A DNA stretch of 15,225 nucleotides from Candidatus Latescibacterota bacterium. Its GTDB lineage: Bacteria; Latescibacterota; UBA2968. Below the pieces are notes generated by a model. It saw only the letters and a program-made list of their open reading frames with translations. It was not told the origin of the DNA and searched no databases. Where the stretch lies: NCBI GenBank assembly GCA_018650745.1, contig JABIFK010000158.1, positions 1-15,225 of the forward strand, given 5' to 3'. Position numbers and translations under genes: made by a program. Shown piece by piece: positions 1 to 7,000 of the stretch (position 1 is the first letter of the stretch; every line of letters starts with the position of its first letter).

Positions 1-10
1 AGGCAATACA

Positions 11-733
11 ATGAAGAAGTTTTTAGGTGTTTTAGCAGCAGGTTTATTAATGGTTGGTGCGGTGTCTGCTCAAGAGACAACCGTTGACGCTGGTTTGGAT
101 GTTTTGTCGGGATATGTCTGGCGTGGTGGTGTTATTGGTGCGGATGACAAGGTGGTGTTGCAACCCAGTGTTGGTTTGACGTTTGGAGAAAGTGGTTTGT
201 CTGCGGGTGTTTGGGGATCGGCTTTTGCACAAAGTCGTGGTGCATTAGACCCAGCCGATGAAGTTGATTTTTGGGTTGATTATTCGGGTTCATTGGGTGA
301 AGATTCTCCCCTGGGTTTTTCGATTGGTTTTACAGAATACTTGTTTCCCAACGCAGGATCTGGGGCCAAGCATTCTGAAGAAGCCTATGTGGGGCTCTCG
401 TTGGATAATTCTTTGGCTCCTTCATTGACGTTTTATTATGACTTTGGTTTGGCCGATGCTTGGTATGCCGTTTTAAGTGGTGGAACAGATGTGCCTTTGG
501 GTGAAGACGAAGATGGTCCTGCATTGAGCATTGGGGCCAGCGTTGCTATGAGTGACTATGGTGGCAAAACGGGCTTCAACGATGTAACAGGAACAGCATC
601 TATCACTCTTCCTGCAGGTCAGTTCTCAATTTCACCGATGGTTGGTGTGACCTATGCCGATGATAAGATCAATGTGGATAACACGTCATTTTGGGGTGGT
701 GTGAGCATTGGTATTTCGTTGAGCGGTGAATAG
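11..733 (+). CDS. Small outer-membrane beta-barrel protein (YVWRG-type, TorF-like)
   Basis: The 240-residue product starts with a clear Sec signal peptide: a KK n-region, a hydrophobic core, and an AVSA|Q cleavage site after residue 20. The mature part is rich in Gly, Ser and aromatic residues in alternating patterns typical of transmembrane beta strands. A GYVWRGG motif lies at residues 34-40, as in putative porins of the TorF type, where the first strand often reads YxxRG. The protein probably forms a small outer-membrane barrel of about 8-12 strands; the substrate is unknown. The C-terminus (ISLSGE) lacks the usual terminal Phe. The ATG has only a weak upstream AGG, and the window edge hides the promoter and any upstream partner. 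The gene ends before a strong terminator, so it is either monocistronic or last in its operon. The barrel call is firm; the exact family is uncertain. Confidence 0.8.
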   Translation: MKKFLGVLAAGLLMVGAVSAQETTVDAGLDVLSGYVWRGGVIGADDKVVLQPSVGLTFGESGLSAGVWGSAFAQSRGALDPADEVDFWVDYSGSLGEDSPLGFSIGFTEYLFPNAGSGAKHSEEAYVGLSLDNSLAPSLTFYYDFGLADAWYAVLSGGTDVPLGEDEDGPALSIGASVAMSDYGGKTGFNDVTGTASITLPAGQFSISPMVGVTYADDKINVDNTSFWGGVSIGISLSGE

Positions 734-814
734 TTGGTGTTTTTAAAAATGATCCGGGATGGCGTTTTTGATTCGCTTCGTGGCGTGGCAGATCGAACGC
801 GACCGGATGTTGGT

Positions 815-845
815 GGGGGAGCCCTTTGGGTTCCCCCGCTTTTTT
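815..845 (+). terminator. Intrinsic terminator of the outer-membrane barrel gene
   Basis: A 10-bp stem (815-824 with 828-837, one G.T wobble, otherwise G:C-rich) closes on a TTT loop. After two bases it is followed by a run of six T (840-845). It ends transcription of the upstream plus-strand gene. The last T bases overlap the stop codon of the minus-strand uridine kinase gene, so the two convergent genes are packed with no spare sequence. The opposite strand has no U tract after the stem, so I call it one-directional. Confidence 0.85.
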
Positions 846-1479
846 ATGTACTGGAGAGAATGCTTTTTAGATGGGTGAGGATGAGTTTTGTTGCGAGGGT
901 GGTGTTGTATTCGCAGGGGATGATAAGGTCGGCTTGTTTACGGGAAGGGGCAACGTAGGTGTTGTGCATGGGGCGCACGGTGCTGAGGTATTGCTGGGTA
1001 ACAGATTCTGGAGTGCGTCCGCGTTCGGTGACATCACGGGTGAGGCGACGCGCAAAGCGGATGTCTGCATCTGCATCGACGAATATTTTGAGATTGAAGA
1101 GGTCACATAGGGATGTGTTTTCGAAGAGGAGAATGCCTTCTACGATGATAATGGGACGTGGTGTTAGGGGAATTGTTTCTATGGTGCGTGTATGAGATGT
1201 GAAGTCGTATGTGGGAATTTGGACCGTTTGGTTGTTGGTGAGGGCCTTGAGATGGGTTATTAATAATTCTGTTTCAAGTGCGTTGGGGTGGTCGAAGTTG
1301 GTTTGTGCTCGGGTTTCTAGGGGGAGGTGGGATAGGTTGCGGTAATATGCATCGTGAGGAATAAGGCAAGCTTGAGGGGGGGACAGGGCACTTAAAAATG
1401 TTTGGGCGAGGGTTGTTTTACCTGCGCCAGTGCCGCCGGCAATGCCGATGATGTAAGGTATTTCCATAGAGGGTTTCAT
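844..1479 (-). CDS. udk: Uridine kinase (uridine/cytidine salvage)
   Basis: This cytosolic enzyme phosphorylates uridine or cytidine to UMP or CMP for pyrimidine salvage. With the start at 1479 the product has 211 residues, close to the usual 205-215. The Walker A motif GGTGAGKT is at residues 15-22. It is followed by the family signatures HDAYYRN (about 42-48), a TNFDHPNALE segment (about 60-69), the YDF motif (about 91-93), VEGILLFE (about 113-120), and DADADIRFARRLTRD with ERGR (about 135-155). The C-terminal YLSTVRPMHNTYVAPSRK block also matches uridine kinases. The frame stays open up to 1557, but that would add 26 non-conserved residues. A start at 1467 (MEIPYIIGIAGG) gives 207 residues and is equally possible; no start has a clear Shine-Dalgarno. 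The gene is divergent from the enolase-family gene, with a 94-base gap. Confidence 0.93.
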   Translation of the reverse strand: MKPSMEIPYIIGIAGGTGAGKTTLAQTFLSALSPPQACLIPHDAYYRNLSHLPLETRAQTNFDHPNALETELLITHLKALTNNQTVQIPTYDFTSHTRTIETIPLTPRPIIIVEGILLFENTSLCDLFNLKIFVDADADIRFARRLTRDVTERGRTPESVTQQYLSTVRPMHNTYVAPSRKQADLIIPCEYNTTLATKLILTHLKSILSST

Positions 1480-1565
1480 ATCTGTGGTTGCGTTTTGGGT
1501 TTTGCTGGTTATTTTGATGATCACAAAGTAAAACATTGGATCTGTTTGGGAAAGCACATTTTGAT

Positions 1566-1576
1566 GGAGGGGTATG
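1566..1576 (+). promoter_or_regulatory. Ribosome binding site that questions the start of the enolase-family gene
   Basis: GGAGGGG at 1566-1572 is the only good Shine-Dalgarno match upstream of the enolase-family gene. The first ATG (1574) lies within 1-3 bases of it. The second, adjacent ATG (1577) has more usual spacing of about 6 bases from the GGAGG core. Translation may therefore begin at the second Met, which would remove one residue. Confidence 0.5.
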
Positions 1577-2860
1577 ATGCGTATCGTTGAGACTGATTTG
1601 GAGATTCAGCGTGAACCATTTGCACGGCCTTTTGGTTTTAAGGGCTCGGCATTTCATGAGAAGTGGAATTTGGTGGTTAAGGGGGTGGATGAAGAAGGCC
1701 ATGTTGCTTTTGGACTGGGTGGATTGGCGGTGCTGTGGTCGGATGCGAATGTTTTTTCGGCACATACTGAAATGGGGGGGAATGTCTTGCAGGCAGCAGT
1801 TTTGGAATATGCTTTGCAACGTGCGAAAGATGTCGATTTTGACAGTCCCCCCGATCTGTTTGATGCGATTGTGGATGATGTGTATGATTATGGGAAGCAG
1901 ATTACGGGCAACGCAGATTTGAGACGTACGTTTATTTTGATTGCACTGGTGGCATTGGATAATGCCGCTTGGTTATTGTATGCCAAGCGCAAAGGTTTGT
2001 CGTCGTTTGATGAAATGGTTCCTACGCAATATCGATCTTTCTTTTCTGAAAGGCAGTCGCATGTTGCCATTGTACCGGCGGTGGGGTACACATTGCCAAT
2101 GTCGGAATTGCAAGGGCTCTTGGAAAATGGTGCGTATGTGTTGAAGATTAAAATTGGGCATCCGGGTGATGAAGCGGAGATGGTAAAGAAAGACAAGGTT
2201 TGGTTGTCGCAGATTCATGATTTGGCGAAGGGTTTTGAAACACCCATGACAGATTCGGGGCAGGTGTTGTATTATTTGGATGCCAATGGGCGGTATGGTG
2301 AAAAAGAAAGTATGGCGCAGGGGTTGGATCAGGCAGATAAAGAAGGGTTTTTGGATCGTATTGTGTTGATTGAAGAGCCTTTTCAAAGACCCAACGAAAT
2401 TGATGTTCATGGGTTGCCTGCTCGATTTGCAGGGGATGAGAGCATTGAGACGGTAGCTGATGTGGAAACGCGGGTTGCACAGGGGTATGGGGCGATGGCG
2501 ATTAAACCTGCGGGTAAAACATTGTCGTTGGCATTTCGAATGGTTGAGGCAGCGGCAGCAGCAGAGGTGCCGAGCTTTGTGGCTGATAATGCTTGTGTGC
2601 CCGTTTTGGTAGAGTGGAACAAGAATGTTCAGGCGCGATTGCCCAATTTTCCGGGGATGAAGGGCGGGCTGATGGAATCGAATGGGCCAGAGAATTATGG
2701 GACGTGGAATCGGATGTTGTCGGAGTATCCATTGCCAGATGCGGCGTGGTTGCGGCCACAGAAAGGGGCATTTGTTTTGGGGGATGGGTATTATGGGCAT
2801 AGTGGGGGGATTTTTGAGGAGCCTAAATTTTATACGAGGCTGTTTGAGCGGAATAAATAG
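1574..2860 (+). CDS. Enolase-superfamily enzyme, muconate-lactonizing (MLE) type active site
   Basis: The product has 428 residues, slightly longer than typical members (350-400). All expected catalytic and metal-binding positions of the MLE subgroup are present: K191-x-K193 at the end of beta strand 2, D236 in a DxN motif, E267 in IEEPF, D288 in a GDES motif, and K311 in AIKPAGK. Such enzymes abstract the proton alpha to a carboxylate through a Mg2+-stabilised enolate; reactions in the subgroup include cycloisomerisation, dehydration and epimerisation. The N-terminal 150 residues form the capping domain that sets specificity, and I cannot match them to a known substrate. The enzyme should be cytosolic, as there is no signal peptide. 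It diverges from uridine kinase and is followed by a decayed gene, so context does not give the substrate. Superfamily membership is firm; the reaction is unknown. Confidence 0.88.
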   Translation: MMRIVETDLEIQREPFARPFGFKGSAFHEKWNLVVKGVDEEGHVAFGLGGLAVLWSDANVFSAHTEMGGNVLQAAVLEYALQRAKDVDFDSPPDLFDAIVDDVYDYGKQITGNADLRRTFILIALVALDNAAWLLYAKRKGLSSFDEMVPTQYRSFFSERQSHVAIVPAVGYTLPMSELQGLLENGAYVLKIKIGHPGDEAEMVKKDKVWLSQIHDLAKGFETPMTDSGQVLYYLDANGRYGEKESMAQGLDQADKEGFLDRIVLIEEPFQRPNEIDVHGLPARFAGDESIETVADVETRVAQGYGAMAIKPAGKTLSLAFRMVEAAAAAEVPSFVADNACVPVLVEWNKNVQARLPNFPGMKGGLMESNGPENYGTWNRMLSEYPLPDAAWLRPQKGAFVLGDGYYGHSGGIFEEPKFYTRLFERNK

Positions 2861-2879
2861 GTAGAGGGTATATTCGGGT

Positions 2880-3117
2880 TTATTGTGCGTTGGATATTTG
2901 GAGGATTGAGTAGGCGACGATGCAAAATATGAGGATCAAGGTGAAAATGATCCCTCCTATGGCGGTAGACAAGCGTGAGGAAGCGTTGGTCTTTTATTTC
3001 TTGAAGATGTATGGTTTGCAGATCTGTATGCGGATCTAATTTGAAGCTGTAATCAGTTTGATCGGGGTCTTCGGGGGCCGGCGTTGGGGTGCCTTGGGTG
3101 ATGAAACCGAGGATTAG
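2880..3117 (-). pseudogene. Frameshifted remnant of a small single-pass membrane protein
   Basis: Reading leftward from 3117, one frame is open and protein-like: a Pro/Asp-rich stretch (TPTPAPEDPDQTDYSFKLD) followed by a polar HTDLQTIHLQEIK segment. At the T4 run 2992-2995 the sense passes to another frame, which encodes TNASSRLSTAIGG and then a hydrophobic helix of about 20 residues, ending with TAA at 2880-2882. Removing one base from that run joins both parts into about 78 codons. The codons ATC, ACC, CTC and GTC resemble those of the minus-strand uridine kinase. No ATG, GTG or TTG start remains in the first frame; an ATG at 3137-3135 would need a second shift. It looks like a recently broken gene for a soluble head plus one transmembrane helix. 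It could instead be an intact gene with a sequencing error, or chance. Confidence 0.42.
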
Positions 3118-3130
3118 CTATAAGAGTCAC

Positions 3131-3159
3131 TGGACATTGGTTTTTGTACAGCTTATATT
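3131..3159 (+). promoter_or_regulatory. Sigma70-like promoter for the DUF6785/DUF6784 gene
   Basis: The -35 box TGGACA (3131-3136, 5 of 6 to consensus) and the -10 box TATATT (3154-3159, 5 of 6) are separated by exactly 17 bases. Transcription would start near 3166 and leave a 5' leader of about 110 bases before the ATG at 3277. This is the best promoter match I found in the window. It assumes that a TTGACA/TATAAT-type housekeeping sigma factor is used in this organism. Confidence 0.5.
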
Positions 3160-3276
3160 ACTCGAACTTCCAATGGATAAACAAGAAAATGTTTTGGAAT
3201 GTAAAAAATAAGTCTTGATAGGACGTTTTGTCTGTGAGATCCATTCTGGCTTTCTGGTTTTAATGGTATTCATCAT

Positions 3277-5232
3277 ATGGCACAGCAAATAGAAGAAGAG
3301 ATATCACTTGAACCCGTTCGACGTGCTGTAACGTATCGTGCTTTGGGTTTGGGATTGGCGTGTTCGGCGTTTTTGGCTTGGGGCGGGCATTATACAAGGC
3401 ATATTGGGCACACCACAAAAATGGCACAAGACCATTTGCCTTGGGGGGCAGTCGTACCCTTTTTGTTGATTGCTATTGTTTTGAATAAAGTACTTGAAAA
3501 ACTGCGCCCACAATGGGTGCTGCGTCCATCTGAGTTGTTGGTGATTTTTAGTATGGCGTTGGTGGCATCGGCACTGCCCAGTTATTTTATGGGGCACTTA
3601 ATTGCCAATGTGGCGGCGCCTTTTTATTTTGCCAATACTGAGAATCGTTGGGCCGAAGATATTCACCCGCATTTGCCTGAATGGGCCGTGGTATCAGACC
3701 CGGTGGCTGCGCGTTGGTTTTTTGAAGGGTTGCCTGTGGGGGCTGAGGTTCCTTGGGATTTGTGGGTGGTGCCCATGATATGGCGGTTGAGCCAAGTGTT
3801 TATGGTCGCGGTGTTTGGGTTTTGTGCCGTGTCGTTGTTGCGCAAGCAGTGGGTGGAGCATGAGCGTTTAACTTTTCCATTGATGACTTTGCCACTTGAG
3901 TTGGTGAATCGGGAACCGCGGGGTTTTTGGCCGGTTGGTTTTATGAACCAGCCCGTTTTTTGGTGGGGCTTTGCACTTGCGTCATTTCCGATTTATTGGA
4001 ATATGGTTGGTTATTTCAATCATTTGTTTCCAACCATTCCGAGGGATTTGGGTTTGATGTCTTTTGGGCGAGACTTTCCGCCCATACATACGCAGTTTTA
4101 TCCGGTGATTATCGGTGTGGCATATTTCATGGAATTGGATATGTCGTTTAGCATTATTGTGTTCCATTTGTTGCTCACATTTGAGATGGGTATTTTTAAT
4201 CGGTTGGGCATTGACATTGGCCCCACGCACGTATGGCCATCATCGGAGTTTGAAAATTGGCAAGGGTTTGGTGCAATTTGTGTGTTGGTGCCTTGGAGTT
4301 TGTGGATGGCACGGGGTCATTTAAAAAATGTATTTCGCAAGGTATTTTTGAACGCTGAAGACGTGGATGATTCTGGAGAGGTATTACCCTATCGCATCAC
4401 TGTTTTGGGTTTGTGTGTGAGTGGGGTGTTTATTGTGGCTTGGTGTGTGGCTTCGGGCATGTCGGTTTTTGTGGCTGTGGTCGTGTTGGTTTTAATAACG
4501 GTTGTTTGGTTGGGTATGACACGCATTTGTGTGGAGGGTGGTTTAATTAGCAGCCGTATGATACAAGGCCAGTTTGTGGCATATCGCATGGTTGGGTTGG
4601 AAGGGTTGTCGCCACGGACACTCACTGCTTTTGCACTTACAGAAACCTGGCACCATGACATTAAAACGATTTTGATGGCCAATTTGGGCAATGCGACCCG
4701 TTTATACGATGGCTTTCGGCAAGATCGTTGGCGGTTGGTTTTGGGATTGGCATTGTCGCTGATTGTGGTGATTACGGGCAGTGCCTATTATCAGATCTCG
4801 TCGAGTTATGAGACTGGGGCATTTAATTATGGTGGCATTTATGGGCCTTATGTGCAAGGGACCTATAATACGATAGCGGGTTATATCCGCGATCCATTTG
4901 GCTTAAAACGCGAGCGCATATTTATTTCTCTGATTGGGATGGGGACGACAGCCTTGATGTTGGGTTTGCGGTATGCTTTGCCGTGGTGGCCTTTACACCC
5001 CATTGGATTTGCCGCATCAACGGCTTATCCTGTGAATCGAATTGTCTTCTCTATCTTTTTTGCATGGTTGGCCAAGTTTATTATTTTGCGCATGGGCGGT
5101 ATCGATCTGTATCGCAAAGCATCGCCATTTTTCTTGGGGTTGATGGTTGGGTATTTTGCTGGGGTCGGTGTGTCGTTTGTTGTGGATTTAATTTGGTTTC
5201 CATTGGATGGGCATTCTTTGGCATTGTATTAG
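3277..5232 (+). CDS. Polytopic membrane protein of the DUF6785/DUF6784 family, putative transporter
   Basis: The 651-residue product is an integral inner-membrane protein. Hydrophobic segments lie near residues 22-40, 56-74, 86-116, 163-188, 226-248, 272-306, 330-345, 373-415, 487-505, 547-568, 583-605 and 616-640. The N-terminal two thirds match the DUF6785 pattern, with a TM pair followed by a HERLTFPL segment at 195-202. The last part matches DUF6784, with WWPLHPIGFAAS around 570-581 and a GGIDLYRKASPFFLG block at 607-621. Conserved polar loops such as CVEGGLISSRM (418-428) and TETWHHDIKTILMANLGNATR (455-475) could line a substrate path. The family is common in Poribacteria, Latescibacterota and Planctomycetota and may be distantly related to OPT transporters, but no substrate is known. 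The start codon has no clear Shine-Dalgarno. The gene has its own promoter and shares a bidirectional terminator with the next gene. Confidence 0.85.
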   Translation: MAQQIEEEISLEPVRRAVTYRALGLGLACSAFLAWGGHYTRHIGHTTKMAQDHLPWGAVVPFLLIAIVLNKVLEKLRPQWVLRPSELLVIFSMALVASALPSYFMGHLIANVAAPFYFANTENRWAEDIHPHLPEWAVVSDPVAARWFFEGLPVGAEVPWDLWVVPMIWRLSQVFMVAVFGFCAVSLLRKQWVEHERLTFPLMTLPLELVNREPRGFWPVGFMNQPVFWWGFALASFPIYWNMVGYFNHLFPTIPRDLGLMSFGRDFPPIHTQFYPVIIGVAYFMELDMSFSIIVFHLLLTFEMGIFNRLGIDIGPTHVWPSSEFENWQGFGAICVLVPWSLWMARGHLKNVFRKVFLNAEDVDDSGEVLPYRITVLGLCVSGVFIVAWCVASGMSVFVAVVVLVLITVVWLGMTRICVEGGLISSRMIQGQFVAYRMVGLEGLSPRTLTAFALTETWHHDIKTILMANLGNATRLYDGFRQDRWRLVLGLALSLIVVITGSAYYQISSSYETGAFNYGGIYGPYVQGTYNTIAGYIRDPFGLKRERIFISLIGMGTTALMLGLRYALPWWPLHPIGFAASTAYPVNRIVFSIFFAWLAKFIILRMGGIDLYRKASPFFLGLMVGYFAGVGVSFVVDLIWFPLDGHSLALY

Positions 5233-5263
5233 GTCGTTTTACTTTGAATGTCTGATAAAAAAC

Positions 5264-5300
5264 AAAAAGGTGATGAGACTTAGGTCTCGTCACCTTTTTT
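5264..5300. terminator. Bidirectional terminator between convergent genes
   Basis: A 16-bp stem (5264-5279 with 5284-5299, one T.G wobble) has a TTAG loop. It is flanked by T6 on the right and by A5 plus further A-rich sequence on the left. It therefore works as an intrinsic terminator on both strands, for the membrane protein gene ending at 5232 and for the minus-strand regulator ending at 5310. Confidence 0.92.
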
Positions 5301-5309
5301 ATTGTACTG

Positions 5310-6509
5310 TTAAACCTCATCTTTACGGGGGCGTCCTCGTGGTTTGCGATTTTTCATCTGTCTAACGTCTTCTGGGGTAAAGGTCCAACTTCTGCCCATG
5401 CGTGTGCCAACATTTTTGGTTCGGGCCAATAGGCGCACAGCATTCTCGGATAGATTTAGGATATTTGCGACATCTAATGTGGTATAACGACCTGGATGTT
5501 GTTGGGACAGGTATTCGTTGAGCGTTTGGTGCAGTTGTGCATGATGAATGGCCAGAGCAGCTTGAGAGGCATAGATCATGAGGCGGTCAATGCGCAGTGG
5601 GTCGAGTGGGAATTTGTGGGGTGCGTTGTCTAATGAAATTTTACCGACAATGCCGTTGTTGATGAGTGGGAGTTCTGCCCATTCGTAATCTGAAGTGCCA
5701 AGTACATCTTGGAGTTGGTCGCGAAAAGCTGAATGGGTATTACGTCTTTGGTAAATTTGAGCTTTTTGGGTGCTGAATATTTTCTGACTGTGTGAATCTG
5801 TGCTGATGGAAACTTTTTCACCTCGGAAAGAAGCTATGGGATCACTGCCTACCTGGCGTGTTCCTACCAACGCATGGTCACTTTCATCGTATAAATAAAT
5901 ACGTACACGGTCATACCCTTGTCCGCGGATATGTTCCAAAATGAGATCGAGTGTGTCTTCTAATTTGTGTGATGTCTGTACGACCGAAATGATTTCGTGA
6001 AGTGCTTGCATTTCGTATTGTGAGTAAAGGTGTTTGATCACCACAGCAACGATATCAATGAGTGATAAAACTGTGTTTAGGTGTTCTTGGGTGTATTGGT
6101 GGGGTTTGGTATCTGTAAAATTGAGTGTGCCTGCTACATAATGATTGTCTAAAATAATGGGCACTATAAGATCTGAACGCATGCCTTCTGCAATGAGTTT
6201 TTTGTCATGGATATAGCGCTGATCTTCGGAGATGTTGTCACGTTTAATGGGTTGGGACAGTGCAAACGCATCGTGGGATGCTGATTGGGTCATATGCTGT
6301 GGGCTGACCGTTAAGAATGGCCGTAGCATGCGCAATTCGTCATTCTGGTAAAAATACCATCGATCTAAAATATGCAAACCTAAACTCAGGCGATGACAGG
6401 GAATGCACTCTTGCAAGATCTGGCTCATTTCACGAACCACGTTTTGACCAGAAAGCCCGGTATTTAGTATTTTGCTGATTTGGAGAATGACTTTAGAGGT
6501 TTTGGCCAT
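5310..6509 (-). CDS. GAF-GAF sensor protein with C-terminal helix-turn-helix and AT-hook
   Basis: The 399-residue product appears to be a one-component cytosolic transcription regulator. Residues of about 10-162 and 165-328 have the layout of two GAF domains: each begins with a helix, has strands such as DLIVPIILDNHYVAGTLNFTD (113-133) or YEWAELPLINNGIVGKISLDN (275-295), and ends in a long helix. GAF domains bind small ligands or cofactors, and no ligand can be named here. Residues 342-386 form a MerR/excisionase-type winged helix-turn-helix (TTLDVANILNLSENAVRLL, then a GRSWTFTPEDVRQM wing). The extreme C-terminus RKPRGRPRK (388-396) is an AT-hook with a GRP core. There is no histidine-kinase, GGDEF or sigma54 module. 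The gene is divergent from the TonB-receptor operon across an AT-rich gap, so that operon is the likeliest target; this is inference. Its ATG lacks a strong Shine-Dalgarno. Confidence 0.82.
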   Translation of the reverse strand: MAKTSKVILQISKILNTGLSGQNVVREMSQILQECIPCHRLSLGLHILDRWYFYQNDELRMLRPFLTVSPQHMTQSASHDAFALSQPIKRDNISEDQRYIHDKKLIAEGMRSDLIVPIILDNHYVAGTLNFTDTKPHQYTQEHLNTVLSLIDIVAVVIKHLYSQYEMQALHEIISVVQTSHKLEDTLDLILEHIRGQGYDRVRIYLYDESDHALVGTRQVGSDPIASFRGEKVSISTDSHSQKIFSTQKAQIYQRRNTHSAFRDQLQDVLGTSDYEWAELPLINNGIVGKISLDNAPHKFPLDPLRIDRLMIYASQAALAIHHAQLHQTLNEYLSQQHPGRYTTLDVANILNLSENAVRLLARTKNVGTRMGRSWTFTPEDVRQMKNRKPRGRPRKDEV

Positions 6510-6613
6510 AACCAGCCCCAGTCTATCAGTTTTGTTAATTTCTGAGTTAAATATTGTTAATTATTTCTTATAAGTTTTTAAAAAACTGTGGTTTACAACA
6601 TATTTTATAATGC

Positions 6614-6642
6614 TTGACACCCAAACTTGAGGACTTTAGATT
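6614..6642 (+). promoter_or_regulatory. Possible distal promoter of the TonB-receptor operon
   Basis: A perfect TTGACA (6614-6619) is followed after 17 bases by TAGATT (6637-6642, 4 of 6). It would give a long 5' leader of about 350 bases before the ATG at 7001, so a closer promoter could exist as well. The -35 is strong and the -10 mediocre. Confidence 0.3.
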
Positions 6643-6757
6643 GATGAAAATTGACCCATATCTATTTTTTATTCATGGCTGTGGTCGGAAAGAAATTAAC
6701 CTTGTTTTAAATAATTCGTTTCATTCTTAATGGAAGGTAAACAAGACATATCTTTAA

Positions 6758-6772
6758 TATATACAGTATATA
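6758..6772. promoter_or_regulatory. Perfect AT-rich palindrome, candidate operator
   Basis: Two 7-base arms, TATATAC and GTATATA, flank a single central base with no mismatch. It sits between two divergent transcription units, one of which encodes an HTH/AT-hook protein. A dimeric regulator could bind it, and the TATATA arms suit AT-hook minor-groove contacts. A short AT-rich palindrome can also arise by chance in AT-rich DNA. Confidence 0.4.
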
Positions 6773-7000
6773 GTTGAAGATGTTTAAGGTCACTGTCAAG
6801 TGAAAATATAAGCCATTATTTTCCTGACTTGAAAGGAGGTGGTCTTGGGGCCGTTGTTGTCTTTTTTTGAATAAATAAGGTATAGGCCCAAGAATAAATC
6901 GAATCATTTTTAAATTTGTTTTCGACTGATGTTATTCAGTCATCTATCGTTCACTTGTTTCTTCTTCTTGGCCGGGAGAAGGAATTAGAGGAGAGTTTAC

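Larger units (their letters stand above)
2861..3276. other. Intergenic region with gene remnant and promoter
   Basis: This 416-base gap contains the broken minus-strand gene described at 2880-3117 and, from about 3120 on, AT-rich sequence with a promoter-like pair for the downstream membrane protein gene. I see no terminator hairpin with a T tract after the enolase-family gene, no tRNA-like fold and no direct repeats. Confidence 0.6.
6510..7000. other. AT-rich divergent regulatory region
   Basis: This 491-base gap lies between the minus-strand AT-hook regulator and the plus-strand TonB-receptor operon. It is much richer in A and T than the flanking genes. It holds a TTGACA -35 box (6614-6619) with a moderate -10 (TAGATT, 6637-6642, 17-base spacer), a separate perfect TATAAT (6606-6611), a perfect 15-base palindrome (6758-6772), an orphan Shine-Dalgarno (6832-6840), and the operon's own ribosome binding site AGAGGAGAG (6987-6995). 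I see no convincing gene. The 66-codon minus-strand frame inside it is not supported. Confidence 0.6.

Noticed and set aside
734..958. Open frame of 74 codons immediately after the outer-membrane barrel stop.
   Set aside because: It runs through the strong terminator at 815-845 and into the uridine kinase gene on the other strand, has no ribosome site and no protein-like pattern.
871..1195. Plus-strand open frames over the uridine kinase gene.
   Set aside because: They are antisense to a clearly conserved enzyme with all kinase motifs on the minus strand.
6707..6907. Minus-strand 66-codon frame in the AT-rich gap, with a hydrophobic centre.
   Set aside because: It has no ribosome site, and hydrophobic residues are expected from AT-rich codons. 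It covers the palindrome and probable regulatory sequence.
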